Shown: positions 1-10,042 of the stretch, piece after piece | Numbering within the stretch: position 1 is the first letter of the stretch | Layout of the letters: every line of letters begins with the position of its first letter | Origin: Bog-473 sp963804055 | GTDB taxonomy: Bacteria; Actinomycetota; Acidimicrobiia; Acidimicrobiales; RAAP-2 | Assembly (NCBI GenBank): GCA_963804055.1 | Contig: CAWDOU010000004.1 | Location: 1 to 64,000, forward strand | Length of the DNA stretch: 64,000 bases | Reading direction: 5' to 3' | Translations under genes and position numbers: made by a program | The notes under the pieces: generated by a model | Told to the model about the DNA's origin: nothing | Databases searched by the model: none | The model's input: only the letters and a program-made list of their open reading frames with translations

Positions 1-159
1 CTTGACCTCGGTGCCCCCCGAGGAGGCGATCGCGTGGCGGAGCACCGAGAAGTGCCCGCGACGTACTTCGTCGGCCGCATCGGGAGAGAGGGAGGAGGCC
101 AGCGCCGTCGAGCCCACCAGGTCCGTGAATAGGACGGTGACGTGCTCGGTGTCCGGCAT
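1..159 (-). CDS. class III adenylate/guanylate cyclase domain protein, N-terminal fragment
   Basis: The reading frame runs leftward from an ATG at 159 to the window edge, giving 53 codons with no stop. It opens MPDTEHVTVLFTDLVGSTAL. The VTVLFTDLVGST stretch is the classic first strand of the class III nucleotidyl cyclase catalytic domain, where the Asp of FTD binds a metal ion. A strong ribosome binding site (GAGGAGGG) lies just upstream, at about 163-170. Starting directly with the cyclase domain is typical of actinobacterial cyclases fused to an ATPase/LuxR or alpha/beta-hydrolase module, but that part lies outside the window, so the full architecture and the product (cAMP or cGMP) cannot be judged. 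Confidence 0.8.
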   Translation of the reverse strand, partial: MPDTEHVTVLFTDLVGSTALASSLSPDAADEVRRGHFSVLRHAIASSGGTEVK

Positions 160-316
160 GACCCTCCTCACGTGTGCGCCCCCGGTTGCAGGGAGCGTAG
201 CCGAAGGAAATCCGATAGTTCCGAACGTCCTCGCGACCTGTCGGCGGCGGGGCCGAGGCACCTTTGACACCTCCTGACCGCTTCGGGGCGACCGTTCACC
301 GACGATGAGGGAGCGC

Positions 317-1597
317 ATGCCCAAGTTGCCGGCGCACCAGGTGACGACGCGGAACCTCGGGCGCGGCGTACCCGTTCATCGCCGAGGCGGGCCTGGGCCA
401 ACGGGGCGTCGTCATCGGCGACGACCTGCTCGGCGGCTCCTTCGTCTTCGACCCCTTCGAGCTCTACGCCGCGGGAGTCGTAAGCAATCCGAACATGGTG
501 GTGTTCGGGCAGATCGGCCGCGGCAAGAGCGCCTTCGTCAAGACGTTCCTCTGGCGTCAGGCCGTGTTCGGGCGGCGGGCCTGGGTGGTCGACCCCAAAG
601 GTGAGTACGGCGACCTTGCCGATGCGTGGGGCGTCCGTCCCGTGGCATTGCGCCCGGGCGGCGCCATACGGCTGAACCCGCTGGACCCCGGGCCCGATGC
701 CGATGGTGAGGACGGGTCCGACGCCGGCGGACGCCGGAGGATGGAACTGCTCTCGTCGCTGGCCAGTGCCTGTCTCGGCCGTGCCCTGATGCCCGCGTGA
801 GCGTGCCGCGTTGGGTGCGGCGCTCGGCGAAGCCACGCGCGGGCAGCGCCGTGCCCACGGTGCCGGTCGTGGTCGAGGCCCTGCTGACCCCGACGAGCGA
901 CGCCGCCCGCTTCGCTGCGGACCGAGCGACGCGACCTCCTCGAGGACGGGCGCGACGTTGCGCTGGAGTTGCGCCGGCTCGTCCACGGCGACCTCCGTGG
1001 CATGTTCGACGGGCCGACGACAGCCGGTCTCGACCTCTCGTCACCGCTCGTGGTCCTGGATCTCTCCGCGCTCGTACTCGTCGGCCGCGCTGGGCGTGCT
1101 CATGGCGTGCGCCACGGCGTGGCTCCAGGCCGCCCTCGCCCGTACGGCCGTGAGTGCCGGCGGCCCGTCATCGGCACGCGGTCGCGACCTTCGTGGTGGT
1201 GGACGAGGCCTGGGCCATCCTGTCGAACCTGGGGGTGGCGCGCTGGTTGCAGTCGTCGTGGAAGCTCTCCCGGGCCTTCGGCGTCTCCAACGTCGCGGTG
1301 CTGCACCGGGTCTCGGACCTTCGCTCGGTCGGCGCGTCGGACTCCGAGCAGGTGGCCCTGGCCCAGGGCCTCCTCTCGGACTCGGAGACCCGCGTGGTCT
1401 ACGCGCAGTCGCCCGGTGAGATCGAGGCAGCCGCGGAACTCCTCTCGCTGTCGGTCACGGAGGCCGATCTGCTGCCGCAACTCCGGCGGGGCATCGCGTT
1501 GTGGAAGGTGGGGCAGCGCTCCTTCCTGGTGCAGCACCGCCTCAGCGCGATGGAACGAGCGATCGTGGATACCGACTCCGCCATGGCCGCGGGGTAA
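317..1597 (+). pseudogene. VirB4/TraC-like conjugation ATPase, multiply frameshifted
   Basis: Successive fragments in different frames together read as one actinobacterial VirB4-type ATPase. They are an N-terminus MPKLPAHQVTTRNLG; a second frame from about 360 with GVVIGDDLLGGSFVFDPFEL and the Walker A segment GQIGRGKSAFVKT (about 507-545); further frames with VPTVPVVVEALLTPTSDAAR and LRRLVHGDLRGMFDGPTTAG; and a last frame from about 1165 with the Walker B segment FVVVDEAWAIL, ending at the stop at 1597. At least five frame changes are needed, so no functional protein is expected from the sequence as given. The ATG at 317 is preferred over that at 305 because GAGGGAG precedes it. The next gene is a similarly broken coupling-protein gene. 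This is either a decayed conjugative/integrative element or a poorly resolved stretch of sequence. Confidence 0.75.
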
Positions 1598-1601
1598 GGG
1601 G

Positions 1602-3074
1602 GTGGCGAGCCTGCCCGACGTCGTCCTGCCGCTGGCACTCGGCGGCGCGCTCTTTGCCGGTGTGTCTGGCAGGGTGTGTCCTGGCAGGGGGCGACCAGGG
1701 CGTGAGAGGGGCCGCCCACGCGATGCGCTGCGCCGGGTGCCCGCTGGGCCAGGCGGCGCGATCTCGGCCGCTGCGGGTGGCGGCCGAGGGCGCTCCCGCC
1801 GGGCCGCCTCCTCCTCGGCGTGTTGCCGGGTGTGGCCCGGCTCACCGGGCTGGCGGCGGAGACGGCGCAGTCCCTGGTCGTGATCGGGCCGACCCAGAGC
1901 GGGAAGACGACGAGCCTCGCGGTTCCGGCGATCCTGGGCTGGCGGGGGCCGGTGCTCGCCGCCAGCGTGAAGAGCGACCTCCTCCGCAGCACGTTTGGCA
2001 CACGGGCGCGCCAGGGCCAGGTGTGGTGCATCGACCCGACGGGCTCCACCGGCGCGCGGGCCAGCAACCTGGTCGCCTTTGACCGGTTGTGCACCAGTGG
2101 CGGGAGGCGTGCCGGGCCGCCGCCGAGCTGTGTGAAGCGGCCAAGGGCGAAGGGACGACCGCTGACGGTGAGTTCTGGTACGCCACGCCGGCCAAGCTCC
2201 TGGCGCCCCTCTTCGCCGCCGCGGCGCTCGACGGCCGCACCATGGCCGACGTCGTGCGATGGGTCGACACACAGGAGGCCGCTGAGGTGGCCACGATCTT
2301 GGAGCGCGGCGCCCCGCCCGAGGTCCTGCACGCCGCCGAGGCGACCTGGTGTCGCGACGAGCGCACCCGAGCTCCATCTACACCACCGCCGAGACGGTGC
2401 TCGCACCCTTCGCCCACCGCCGCCCGGGCCGGCAGGCGGGGATCGTTCGAACCGGAGGTCCTGCTCGGCAGGCTCGCACACGCTGTATCTGTGTGCGCCG
2501 GCCCACGACCAGCGCCGGCTGCGCGGCTATTTCACCGCCTTGACCCAGGCGGTGCTGTCGCACGCGTTCACCTGAGCGACGAAGGACCGGTCGCCCACTG
2601 GACCCGCCGCTTCTCGTGGTGTTGGACGAGGCGGCGCACATCGCGCCGCTGCCCGAACTCGACGGTCTGGCGGCGACGTGTGCGTCGCACGGGATCCAGA
2701 TCGTCACGGTCTGGCAGGACCTGGCGCAGGTCCGTGGCCGCTACGGCGCCCGGGCGCCGACGGTGCTCAACAACCACCGGGCCAAGCTGTTTCTGCCGGG
2801 CATCGCCGACCCCGACACGCTCGACTACGCCAGCCGGCTCATCGGGGACGAGGAGGCCTCGCACCCGTCGATCACGCGTGACGCCACGGGCAAGCGCTCG
2901 ACGACGTCGACGATCACCCCTCGACGTCTCCTGCCGCCCGAGGCCCTCCGCTGCCTCCCCCGGGGCCGTGCCGTACTGGTCTACGGCACCCTGCCCCCGG
3001 CGCGGGTGCAGCTGCGGCCGTGGTGGGCGCAGGGAAAGCGGTGGTTTCCGTTCAGGTCCGGTCGGAATCCGTGA
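1602..3074 (+). pseudogene. VirD4/TraG-like type IV coupling ATPase, multiply frameshifted
   Basis: The gene begins with a GTG 4 nt after the VirB4-like stop. Fragments in several frames add up to a coupling protein. One has a hydrophobic start (SLPDVVLPLALGGALFAGV). The next has Walker A VVIGPTQSGKTTSLAVPAIL (about 1876-1935) followed by VLAASVKSDLL and VWCIDPTGSTG. Then come DGEFWYATPAKLLAPLFAAA and LYLCAPAHDQRRLRGYFTAL. The last has Walker B LLVVLDEAAHIAPLPELDG (about 2610) and the conserved TraG/TraD-type tail IQIVTVWQDLAQVRGRYG. In conjugation this protein pumps the relaxase-DNA complex to the channel. About four frame changes inactivate it here. Its 3' end overlaps the convergent sigma-factor gene by 23 bp. 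Confidence 0.75.
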
Positions 3075-4376
3075 TGCTCTCCGCCATTGGATCCCGGGCG
3101 TGGGCTCGACTGGTTCGGGCCCGCCGCTCGGACAGCATGCGCTCCTGGGCGTTGGTGGCCAAGGCTGCGGCACGGTCGAACTCACGGGCGGCTTCCTCAT
3201 GGCGACCGAGCCGGTCGAGCAGGTCGCCGCGGACGCTGGGGAGCAGGTGGTAGCGCTCGAGCGTGCCCGTCTCGACCAACTGGTCGACGAGCTCCAGCCC
3301 AGCCGCCGGGCCCGATGCCATGGAGACCGCGACCGCGCGGTTGAGCTCGACGATCGGTGATGGTGTTGTGCGAGCGAGCTCGCCGTAGAGCGCCACGACG
3401 TCGTCCCACGCCGTGTCCTCGGGACGGAAGGCGCGGGCATGGCGGGCGGCGATCGCCGCCTGCAGGGTGTACGGGACCAGGCGGACGCTCCGAGCAGCTC
3501 GGCGCGCGCGAGTGCCTCCTCGCCCCGGCTGATGTGGAGGCGGTCCCAGCTGCGCCGGTCCTGGTCCAAGAGCAGCACCGGCGAGCCCGACGGCCCAGTG
3601 CGGGAGCGCAGTCGCGACGACTGGAACTCGAGGAGCGCCACCAGGCCGAGGACCTCTGGCTCTTCCGGCGCCAGGGCGGCGAGCACCCGGGCGAGTCGGA
3701 GCGCTTCGGCGCAGAGCCCGGGCCGCAGCCAGTCGTCCCCGGCGGTGGCGGCGTATCCCTCGTTGAAGATGAGGTAGATCACCTGCAGCACCGAACCGAG
3801 GCGGGCGGCCCGGTCCGCGCCATGCGGGACCTCGAAAGGGTACGCCTGCCTCTGCGATCGTCCGCTTGGCGCGGACGATGCGCTGCGCAATGGTGGGCTC
3901 CGGCACCACGTAGGCGCGGGCGATCTCGGGAACCGTCAAGCCGCCGACCAGGCGCAACGTCAGCGCCGTCCGTGCCTGGGACGGGCAGCACGGGATGGCA
4001 GGAAACGAACATCAGGCGAAGGCGGTCGTCGTCGATCTCCTGCTTCGACTCCGAATCGAAATCGATCTCCTCGTCGGATGGGAGCGAGACGGCCATTTCA
4101 AGCTCTCGGCCCAGCCGGGCGTATTTCTCTTTGAGCGTCCGGTCACGGCGGAAGCGGTCGACGGCCTTGCGTTTTCCCACCGTGGTGAGCCAGGCGCCCG
4201 GGTTCTCCGGGGTGCCGTCGCGGGGCCACTGGCGCAAGCGCGTCGACCAACGCGTCCTGTGCGAGGTCTTCCGCCAATCCGATGTCGCCGACGAAGGCCG
4301 CCAAGGTGGCGACCACCCGAGGAAACTCCAACCGGAAGACCGCCTCGACGCCGGCGGTCGAATCGGTGGCTGGCAC
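3052..4376 (-). pseudogene. ECF42-type RNA polymerase sigma factor with DUF6596-like C-terminus, frameshifted
   Basis: Reading leftward from a GTG at 4376, the segments are region 2 (FRLEFPRVVATLAAFVGDI, then LAEDLAQDALVDAL), a second frame with GAWLTTVGKRKAVDRFRRD, and region 4 in a third frame (LRLVGGLTVPEIARAYVVPE, then TIAQRIVRAKRTI). The long C-terminal helical domain typical of this group follows (LQVIYLIFNEGYAA; ELLGA; VPYTLQAAIAARHAR; SPIVELNRAVAVSMA), ending at 3052. About four frame changes are needed. ECF42 sigma factors lack an anti-sigma factor, carry a TPR-like C-terminal domain and are typically linked to DGPF proteins; exactly such a gene sits immediately upstream (4420-4758). 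As given, the gene is broken. If the frameshifts are sequence errors it would be a normal protein of about 410-440 residues. Confidence 0.75.
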
Positions 4377-4419
4377 GCCACCGATTCAACCATCCGGCAT
4401 CGGCGGGACCTGTCTGTGA

Positions 4420-4758
4420 TCAGGTGACCGGTCGGACGCGGCATTCGCCGCCGCCGAGCACACTGAGGAAGCGCTTCGTCCACTCGATGGCCTCGTCCAT
4501 GTCCCGGCACTCCATCAGGGCCCACCCGCCGACCAGCTCCTTCGCCTCGGTGAAGGGGCCGTCGACCACGGTGAACTCCCCGTCTTGGAGCGAGACCTTG
4601 GCGCCCTCCGATGTGGGGGCGATGCCACCGGTGGCGACGATCACCCCGGCGTTCACGGCCTCCTCGACGAACTTGCCCATGGTCTCGTAGAGCTCGGGAG
4701 GCGGCGGCTCGGACGGGATGTCGGCCTCGCTGGCAAGCGTGTAACCCAGGTATCGCAT
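4420..4758 (-). CDS. YCII-related DGPF domain protein
   Basis: A 112-residue protein starting MRYLGYTLASEADIP, with an AAGGAG ribosome binding site upstream. It contains the diagnostic segment VVDGPFTEAKELVGGW (DGPF motif) and ends in the usual helix/strand layout (DEAIEWTKRFLSV). DGPF/YCII proteins are small ferredoxin-fold proteins of unknown enzymatic role, consistently encoded beside ECF42 sigma factors. The next gene downstream on the same strand, 43 bp away, is such a sigma factor, so the two probably form one transcription unit. A role as a stress-responsive partner is known only by association. Confidence 0.9.
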   Translation of the reverse strand: MRYLGYTLASEADIPSEPPPPELYETMGKFVEEAVNAGVIVATGGIAPTSEGAKVSLQDGEFTVVDGPFTEAKELVGGWALMECRDMDEAIEWTKRFLSVLGGGECRVRPVT

Positions 4759-4978
4759 GACGGTGCTCCTTCTTCTCTGCGAGGCGTCTTTCGCCTCACT
4801 CTGGCAGAGCGTCGAACAGGGTTCCTCGGAATCGACACGATCCTCGGAGATTTCTTGGCCGGCCGGTCCGCCGGGGTCGTTTTCTCAGGAGAGGCAGGAA
4901 ACTGCCACGGCTGGCCACCTTGACCGTTCGAGCCGACGCTTCGTAGTCTCGCCTGGATTCCAGAGGAAGGGGCGCAAC

Positions 4979-6448
4979 ATGACCGACCAACTCGGCGGCG
5001 AAGTGCGCATGCTCATCGACGGCGAGCTCGTCGAAGCCGCGTCGGGCAAGCGATTCGAGAACATCAACCCGGCCACCGAGGAGGTGCTCGGCGAGGTCGC
5101 CGACGCCTCGGCCGAGGACATGCGACGGGCCATCGACTCCTCCCGCCGCGCGTTCGACGAGACCGACTGGTCCACCAACCACGCGCTGCGCAAGCGCTGC
5201 CTGGAGCAGCTGCAGGCCGCTCTCGAGGCCGAGCGCGAGGCGTACCGCGAGGAGATCATCGCCGAGGTCGGCTCGCCGCGCATGATGACGTTCGCGGCGC
5301 AGGTCGACTGGCCCATCGACGAGGCTCTGGGCTGGCCGACCAAGATGATCGACGAGTTCGAGTGGGAGCGGTCGCTCCCCAACTCCGAGATGATGGGGAT
5401 GAAGAGCCGGCGTGGCGTGATCAAGGAGCCCATGGGCGTGATCGGCTCCATCGTGCCGTGGAACTACCCGTTGGAGGTCACGCTCAACAAGCTGGGCCCG
5501 ATCCTGGCCACCGGTAACACGACCATCATCAAGCCGGCGCCCGACACGCCCTGGAACGCCACCCGGCTCGGTCGCCTCATCGCCGAGAAGACGGACATCC
5601 CGGCCGGCGTCGTGAACGTCGTGACGTCGTCGGACCACCTGGTCGGCGAGGAGCTGACGCTGTCACCCAAGGTCGACCTGATTTCGTTCACGGGATCGAC
5701 CGCCACCGGCAAGCGGATCATGGAGAAGGGCGCGGCCACGCTGAAGCGCGTCTTCCTGGAGCTCGGTGGCAAGTCGGCCCTCATCGTCTGTGACGACGCC
5801 GACTTCGCCTCGAGCGTACCGATGGCGGCCATGGTGTGCGTCCACGCCGGCCAGGGCTGTGCGATGCAGACGCGCCTGCTGCTGCCCCGTTCCCGTTACG
5901 ACGAGGGCGTGGAGCTCATCACCGCCGGCATGTCGGGAATTCCCTACGGCGACCCGTCCAGCGACGCCGTCGTCATGGGCCCCGTCGTCAGCGCCAAGCA
6001 GCGTGACCGTGTCCTCGGCTACATCGCCAAGGGTCAGGAGGAGGGCGCCAAGCTCGTCTTCGGCGGTGGTCGCCCGGCCGATCAGCCGAAGGGATGGTTC
6101 GTCGAGCCGACCCTCTTCGTCGACGTCGACAACTCCATGACGATCGCCCAGGAGGAGATCTTCGGGCCGGTGCTGTGCGTCATCCCCTACGAGGACGACG
6201 ACGACGCCGTCCGCATCGCCAACGAGAGCCACTACGGCCTGTCGGGCGGCGTGGTGTCGGCGTCGGAGGAGCGGGCCACCGCCATCGCCCGGCGGATCCG
6301 GACCGGCTCCATCGGTGTCAACGGCGGCCTCTGGTACGGCGCCGACTCGCCCTACGGCGGGTACAAGGACAGCGGGATCGGCCGCCAGTGCGGGATCGAG
6401 GGCCTGGAGCAGTACCTCGAGACCAAGGCCATCGCCTGGCCGGGGTGA
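4979..6448 (+). CDS. aldehyde dehydrogenase (NAD(P)-dependent), paralogue 1
   Basis: A 489-residue protein from the ATG at 4979, which follows a GAGGAAGGGG ribosome binding site. It is a full-length member of the aldehyde dehydrogenase superfamily. The Rossmann region has IVPWNYPL and IIKPAPDTPWNA; FTGSTATGKRI is the cofactor loop. The general base is Glu261 in LELGGKSA and the nucleophile is Cys294 in GQGCAMQTR. EEIFGPVLCVIPY and the C-terminal YGGYKDSGIGRQ region are present. It should oxidise an aldehyde to the carboxylic acid in the cytoplasm. Two further paralogues lie at 8430 and 11319, the latter in an operon with a P450, which suggests terpenoid or alkyl aldehyde substrates. Its 3' end overlaps the convergent isochorismatase-like frame by about 97 bp. 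Confidence 0.95.
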   Translation: MTDQLGGEVRMLIDGELVEAASGKRFENINPATEEVLGEVADASAEDMRRAIDSSRRAFDETDWSTNHALRKRCLEQLQAALEAEREAYREEIIAEVGSPRMMTFAAQVDWPIDEALGWPTKMIDEFEWERSLPNSEMMGMKSRRGVIKEPMGVIGSIVPWNYPLEVTLNKLGPILATGNTTIIKPAPDTPWNATRLGRLIAEKTDIPAGVVNVVTSSDHLVGEELTLSPKVDLISFTGSTATGKRIMEKGAATLKRVFLELGGKSALIVCDDADFASSVPMAAMVCVHAGQGCAMQTRLLLPRSRYDEGVELITAGMSGIPYGDPSSDAVVMGPVVSAKQRDRVLGYIAKGQEEGAKLVFGGGRPADQPKGWFVEPTLFVDVDNSMTIAQEEIFGPVLCVIPYEDDDDAVRIANESHYGLSGGVVSASEERATAIARRIRTGSIGVNGGLWYGADSPYGGYKDSGIGRQCGIEGLEQYLETKAIAWPG

Positions 6449-7081
6449 CATCGATCCGGATTTGAAGAGCGGGCCTCCTGGGCCGTCAGGCCGGACCATT
6501 CGGCCAGCAGCTCGTCGGTGGTGGCGAGGCGGGCCACGAAGGCGAGGCTGTGCCGCAGCATGGAGGCGTGATGCTCGGGCGGGGTGCCGACCGTGGCGTC
6601 GGTGGCCACCGTGACGCCGAAGTCCTCGTCGGCCGCGCCGACCGCGACGAGCGGGACGGCAAGGTTCGTCGACACGCCGGCCACCACGACATCGCTCACC
6701 CCCATGTTGCGCAACACCGTGAGGATCTCGGTGCGGTGCACCGGCGAGATGCCCTGGTGGCGCGGGAGCACCAGGTCGTCGGGACCCACACCGATGTCCG
6801 CCACGATCTCGAGCGCAGTCGTCCGATTCGCGCCAGGCCGCCGTCGAGGCCGTGGCGCGGATGAGCGGTGAGCGCTGGCTGGCCGAGCGGCCGCCGGCCA
6901 GTGGGAGGTAGGTCAGATGCACCACCTGCACCCCGGCGCCTCGCGCGCCGGTGGCGAGGCGGGCCATTGCAGCGAGCGCCGGCTGCGCGGCCTCGGCCAG
7001 CGCCGGCAGGACCGACAGGTCGCCGATGACCCCGCGCTGGCACTCGACGAAGAGCAACGCCATGGTGCGGGGGTCGCTCAC
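6352..7081 (-). pseudogene. isochorismatase-like cysteine hydrolase family protein, frameshifted and lacking the Cys nucleophile
   Basis: The N-terminal part from a GTG at 7081 reads MALLFVECQRGVIGDLSVL and VQVVHLTYLPLAGG. The C-terminal part lies in another frame from about 6835 down: LEIVADIGVGPDDLVLPRHQ, ILTVLRNMGVSDVVVAGVST, GVTVATDATVGTP. Together these make one isochorismatase-fold domain, so a single 1-nt shift near 6835 separates them. Where catalytic family members have an Asp in the first strand and a Cys after the GVxTN motif, this sequence has Glu (VECQ) and Ala (GVSTNLAV). Hydrolase activity is therefore doubtful even if the frame is restored. It lies 21 bp downstream of a CaiB gene on the same strand, suggesting co-transcription. 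Confidence 0.65.
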
Positions 7082-7102
7082 GGATCACGGCTCGTGCATG
7101 CA

Positions 7103-8329
7103 TCAGGCCAGGACCCCGGCGACCTTGAGCTCGATCATCTCCTCTTCGCTGCAGTCGATGTCGGCGAGGATCTCCTCGCAGTGCTCGTTGAACTCGGGCG
7201 ACCGCTTGGGCGCGGCCGGCGCTCCGCCGAACTGCACCGGCGTCGTGACCAAGGTGAACGGGGTGCCATCCGCCGTGGCCGTCTCGCCGAGGTAGCCGTT
7301 GGCCTCGACCTGGACGTCCTTGGTGACCTCGATGCTGTCCTGGGCCACGGCCCACTGGCCCTCGAAGGCCTCGAGGCGCTCGCGCCATTCGCTCAGGGGT
7401 GCTGATTCGAAGGTCTCCTTGAGGATGGCGCGTGCGGCGGCGGCGTTGGCGGCCAGCTGCTCGTGCGTGGAGAAGCGCTCGTCGGTGATGAGCTCCTCGC
7501 GGCCGATGACCCGGCAGGCGCTCGGCCAGTAGCGGAATCCCTGCAGGCACGAGAAGGCCAGGAACCGGTTGTCCTGGGTCAGGTACGTGCCGACGAGCGG
7601 ATTCGGGAGGTTGATGCCGCCCCCCTTGCTCGGACCGGGGCGCCAGGGCATGTCGAGCTGCAGCGACAGGGCGATGGCCGGGCTCATGGCCCACATGCCC
7701 ACGCCGAGCAGGGAGACGTCGAGCGGCAGGGCCTCGCCCGTGCGCTCGCGGTGGAAGAGCGCGCCGAGGATGCCGCCGGCGATGGTCATGCCCCCGATGG
7801 AGTCCCCGTAGCCCGGTCCCGGTTGCCCGGCCAGGTAGTCGACGTCGGTGGGCGTGGTACCCATGGCGCTGCCGGCGCGGCACCAGTAGCTCAAGAAGTC
7901 GTAGCCGCCGCGGTCGGCCTCGGGCCCGCGCTCGCCGGCGCCGGTGCCGGCCACGTAGATGATGTTGGGGTTGTGGGCCTTGATGTCCTCGAGCTCGATG
8001 TGCAGCTTCTTGCGCACGGCGGGCACCTTGTTGGTCAGGAAGACGTCGCAGGTGGCAGCGAGGCGGTAGATGAGGTCGACGCCCTTCTCCGTGCTGACGT
8101 CGATCCCGATGCTCTTCTTGCCCCGGTTGGAGTGCTCCAGCAGGACGTGCACCGCGCCCATGGAGGGCATGACCCCGCTGGAGGCGAGCCCGCGCATGGC
8201 ATCGCCGCGCTCGGGGTGCTCGACCTTGATGACCTCGGCGCCCCAGTCGGCCAGGATGGCGGACGCGGCGGGCACGAAGGTGTGCTCGGCGACCTCGAGG
8301 ATGCGAACACCCTCCATGATGTCTGACAA
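7103..8329 (-). CDS. CaiB/BaiF family CoA-transferase (class III)
   Basis: About 408 residues. The TTG at 8329 is chosen because GGAGGG lies 7 nt before it; the ATG at 8317 is an alternative. The family opening is clear: MEGVRILEVAEHTFVPAASA, then ADWGAEVIKVEHPERGD, followed by NRGKKSIGIDVSTEKG and the mid-protein ITIAGG/LGALFHRERTGEA region. Class III CoA-transferases move CoA between a donor acyl-CoA and a carboxylic acid through an aspartyl-CoA thioester intermediate. Its closest neighbour in the window is the CaiB at 15093, which shares the EVA-TFVPAA start. It lies in a minus-strand run with the upstream aldehyde dehydrogenase (8430) and the downstream isochorismatase-like gene, consistent with activation of an acid made by the dehydrogenase. 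Confidence 0.9.
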   Translation of the reverse strand: MSDIMEGVRILEVAEHTFVPAASAILADWGAEVIKVEHPERGDAMRGLASSGVMPSMGAVHVLLEHSNRGKKSIGIDVSTEKGVDLIYRLAATCDVFLTNKVPAVRKKLHIELEDIKAHNPNIIYVAGTGAGERGPEADRGGYDFLSYWCRAGSAMGTTPTDVDYLAGQPGPGYGDSIGGMTIAGGILGALFHRERTGEALPLDVSLLGVGMWAMSPAIALSLQLDMPWRPGPSKGGGINLPNPLVGTYLTQDNRFLAFSCLQGFRYWPSACRVIGREELITDERFSTHEQLAANAAAARAILKETFESAPLSEWRERLEAFEGQWAVAQDSIEVTKDVQVEANGYLGETATADGTPFTLVTTPVQFGGAPAAPKRSPEFNEHCEEILADIDCSEEEMIELKVAGVLA

Positions 8330-8429
8330 CGTGGATCCCTCCCCTGCGTACGTGACCCACGCAGCTTCCCCGATGCGGCGCGCGGGGCGCCAGCCGGGCC
8401 CGGCCGGCCCTGCATCGGGGGAGGCGGGC

Positions 8430-9923
8430 TCAGGCGGTGCCGTACTCGGCGGGTCGATCCTCCAAGATGACGGTCTTCGTCTCCAAGAAGGGGTGCAGCC
8501 CCTCTGTGCCACCCTCGCGGCCGATACCCGACTGCTTGAAGCCGCCGAATGCAATGCCGAAATCCGTACGGAACGCGTTGTGGCCGACGGTCCCGGAGCG
8601 CAGCTGGCGGGCGACGTCACGGGCCCGCTCGACATCATTGGTGAAGACGGATGCGTTGAGCCCGTAGATCGTGTCGTTGGCGATCGCGATGGCGTCCTGC
8701 TCGTTCTGCGCGGGGATCACGCTGAGCACCGGGCCGAAGATCTCCTCCTGGGCGATCGTGGAGGAGTTGTCCACGTTGCCGAAGACCGTCGGCTCAATGA
8801 ACCAGCCGCGGTCGAGGTGCTTCGGCCGGCCGCCGCCGGCCGCCAACGTGGCTCCTTCCGACACGCCCTTGGCGATGTAGCCCTCGACACGGTCACGTTG
8901 GCGCTCGGCGACCAGGGGACCCATGTTGGTCTGGGCGTCGAAGGGATCGCCGACCTGCACCTGGGAGAAGATGCCGGCGAGGGCCTCGACGAGCTCGTCG
9001 TGGCGGTTCTGGCTGACGACGATCCGCGTCAGGGAGGAGCAGACCTGTCCGGTGAGGAAGCACTCGGACCGGGCCAGCGAGGCGGCCGCTGTGGCCAGGT
9101 CCATGTCGTCGAGGATGACGGCGGCGGATTTGCCGCCCAGCTCGAGCGTGCAGCGGGCGATCCGCTCCCCGCAGATTGAGGCGATCTTTCGCCCGGCCGC
9201 CGTCGACCCGGTGAACGTGATCTTGTCGACGCGGGGATCGCGCACCAAGAGCTCGGAGACCTCACGGTCCGCCGTCACGACATTGAGCACACCCGGCGGC
9301 AGGCCGACCGCTTCGGCGGTCTCCGCCACGACGTAGGCCTCGCCCGGAGCTTCGGGTGAGGCCTTCAGGATGACGGTGCAACCGGCCAGGAGGGCGGGGG
9401 CGATTTTGTAGGAGATGAGGCCGAGGGGGGCGTTCCAGGGGATGATCGCGCCCACGACGCCCACCGGCTCGCGGACGAGGAGACCGAACTTGCCACCCAT
9501 GCTGGGTCGCGCCTCCTCCTCGAAGGGGAAGGTCTGGGCCAGCCCCGCGTAGTAGTTGAACGTCCCCGACGCCCCGGCGACGGATCCTTGTGCGACGGCG
9601 TGGAGGACGCCGGACTCCCGGGGCCAGATCTGGCCCAGGTCGTCAGTGCGCTTCTCGAGCTCGGTGGCGAGAGCGCGTAGGTACTCGGCTCGCTGCTCGT
9701 GGCTGAGACGCGGCCACGGTCCCTCGTCGAAGGCCTGGCGAGCAGCCCCGACGGCCCGCGTCATGTCCGCCTCCTGGGCCTCCGCCACGCTGAAGAAGAG
9801 CTCCTCGCTGGTGGAGTCGATGACGTCGATCACGGCGTCCGACGAGGGCTTGACCCACTCGCCGCCGATGAAGAAGCGGTCCGCGTGTCGCAGGGGTGCG
9901 CTGATGTGGTCGGCGAGGGTCAT
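8430..9923 (-). CDS. aldehyde dehydrogenase, paralogue 2
   Basis: A 497-residue protein from the ATG at 9923. It shows the full aldehyde dehydrogenase signature: IIPWNAPLGL, FTGSTAAGRKI, the general base Glu261 in LELGGKSA, the nucleophile Cys295 in TGQVCSSLTR, EEIFGPVLSVIPA and GFKQSGIGREGG. It probably oxidises an aliphatic or terpenoid aldehyde with NAD(P)+. It is followed on the same strand, after 100 bp, by a CaiB CoA-transferase (7103). It is divergent from the P450/aldehyde dehydrogenase operon at 10079; the 155-bp region between them holds one copy of the shared palindromic element (10043-10062) that could control both directions. Confidence 0.95.
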   Translation of the reverse strand: MTLADHISAPLRHADRFFIGGEWVKPSSDAVIDVIDSTSEELFFSVAEAQEADMTRAVGAARQAFDEGPWPRLSHEQRAEYLRALATELEKRTDDLGQIWPRESGVLHAVAQGSVAGASGTFNYYAGLAQTFPFEEEARPSMGGKFGLLVREPVGVVGAIIPWNAPLGLISYKIAPALLAGCTVILKASPEAPGEAYVVAETAEAVGLPPGVLNVVTADREVSELLVRDPRVDKITFTGSTAAGRKIASICGERIARCTLELGGKSAAVILDDMDLATAAASLARSECFLTGQVCSSLTRIVVSQNRHDELVEALAGIFSQVQVGDPFDAQTNMGPLVAERQRDRVEGYIAKGVSEGATLAAGGGRPKHLDRGWFIEPTVFGNVDNSSTIAQEEIFGPVLSVIPAQNEQDAIAIANDTIYGLNASVFTNDVERARDVARQLRSGTVGHNAFRTDFGIAFGGFKQSGIGREGGTEGLHPFLETKTVILEDRPAEYGTA

Positions 9924-10042
9924 GGCGTCTCCAATCGTGAGGTCGATCCGACGTCACCGTATCCCCACACGAGGAGGTCACACCCGCCTGGAGCGGCCGG
10001 GGCGGACTGGCGCGGCTCCACCAGAATCTCGCTACTCTGGCG

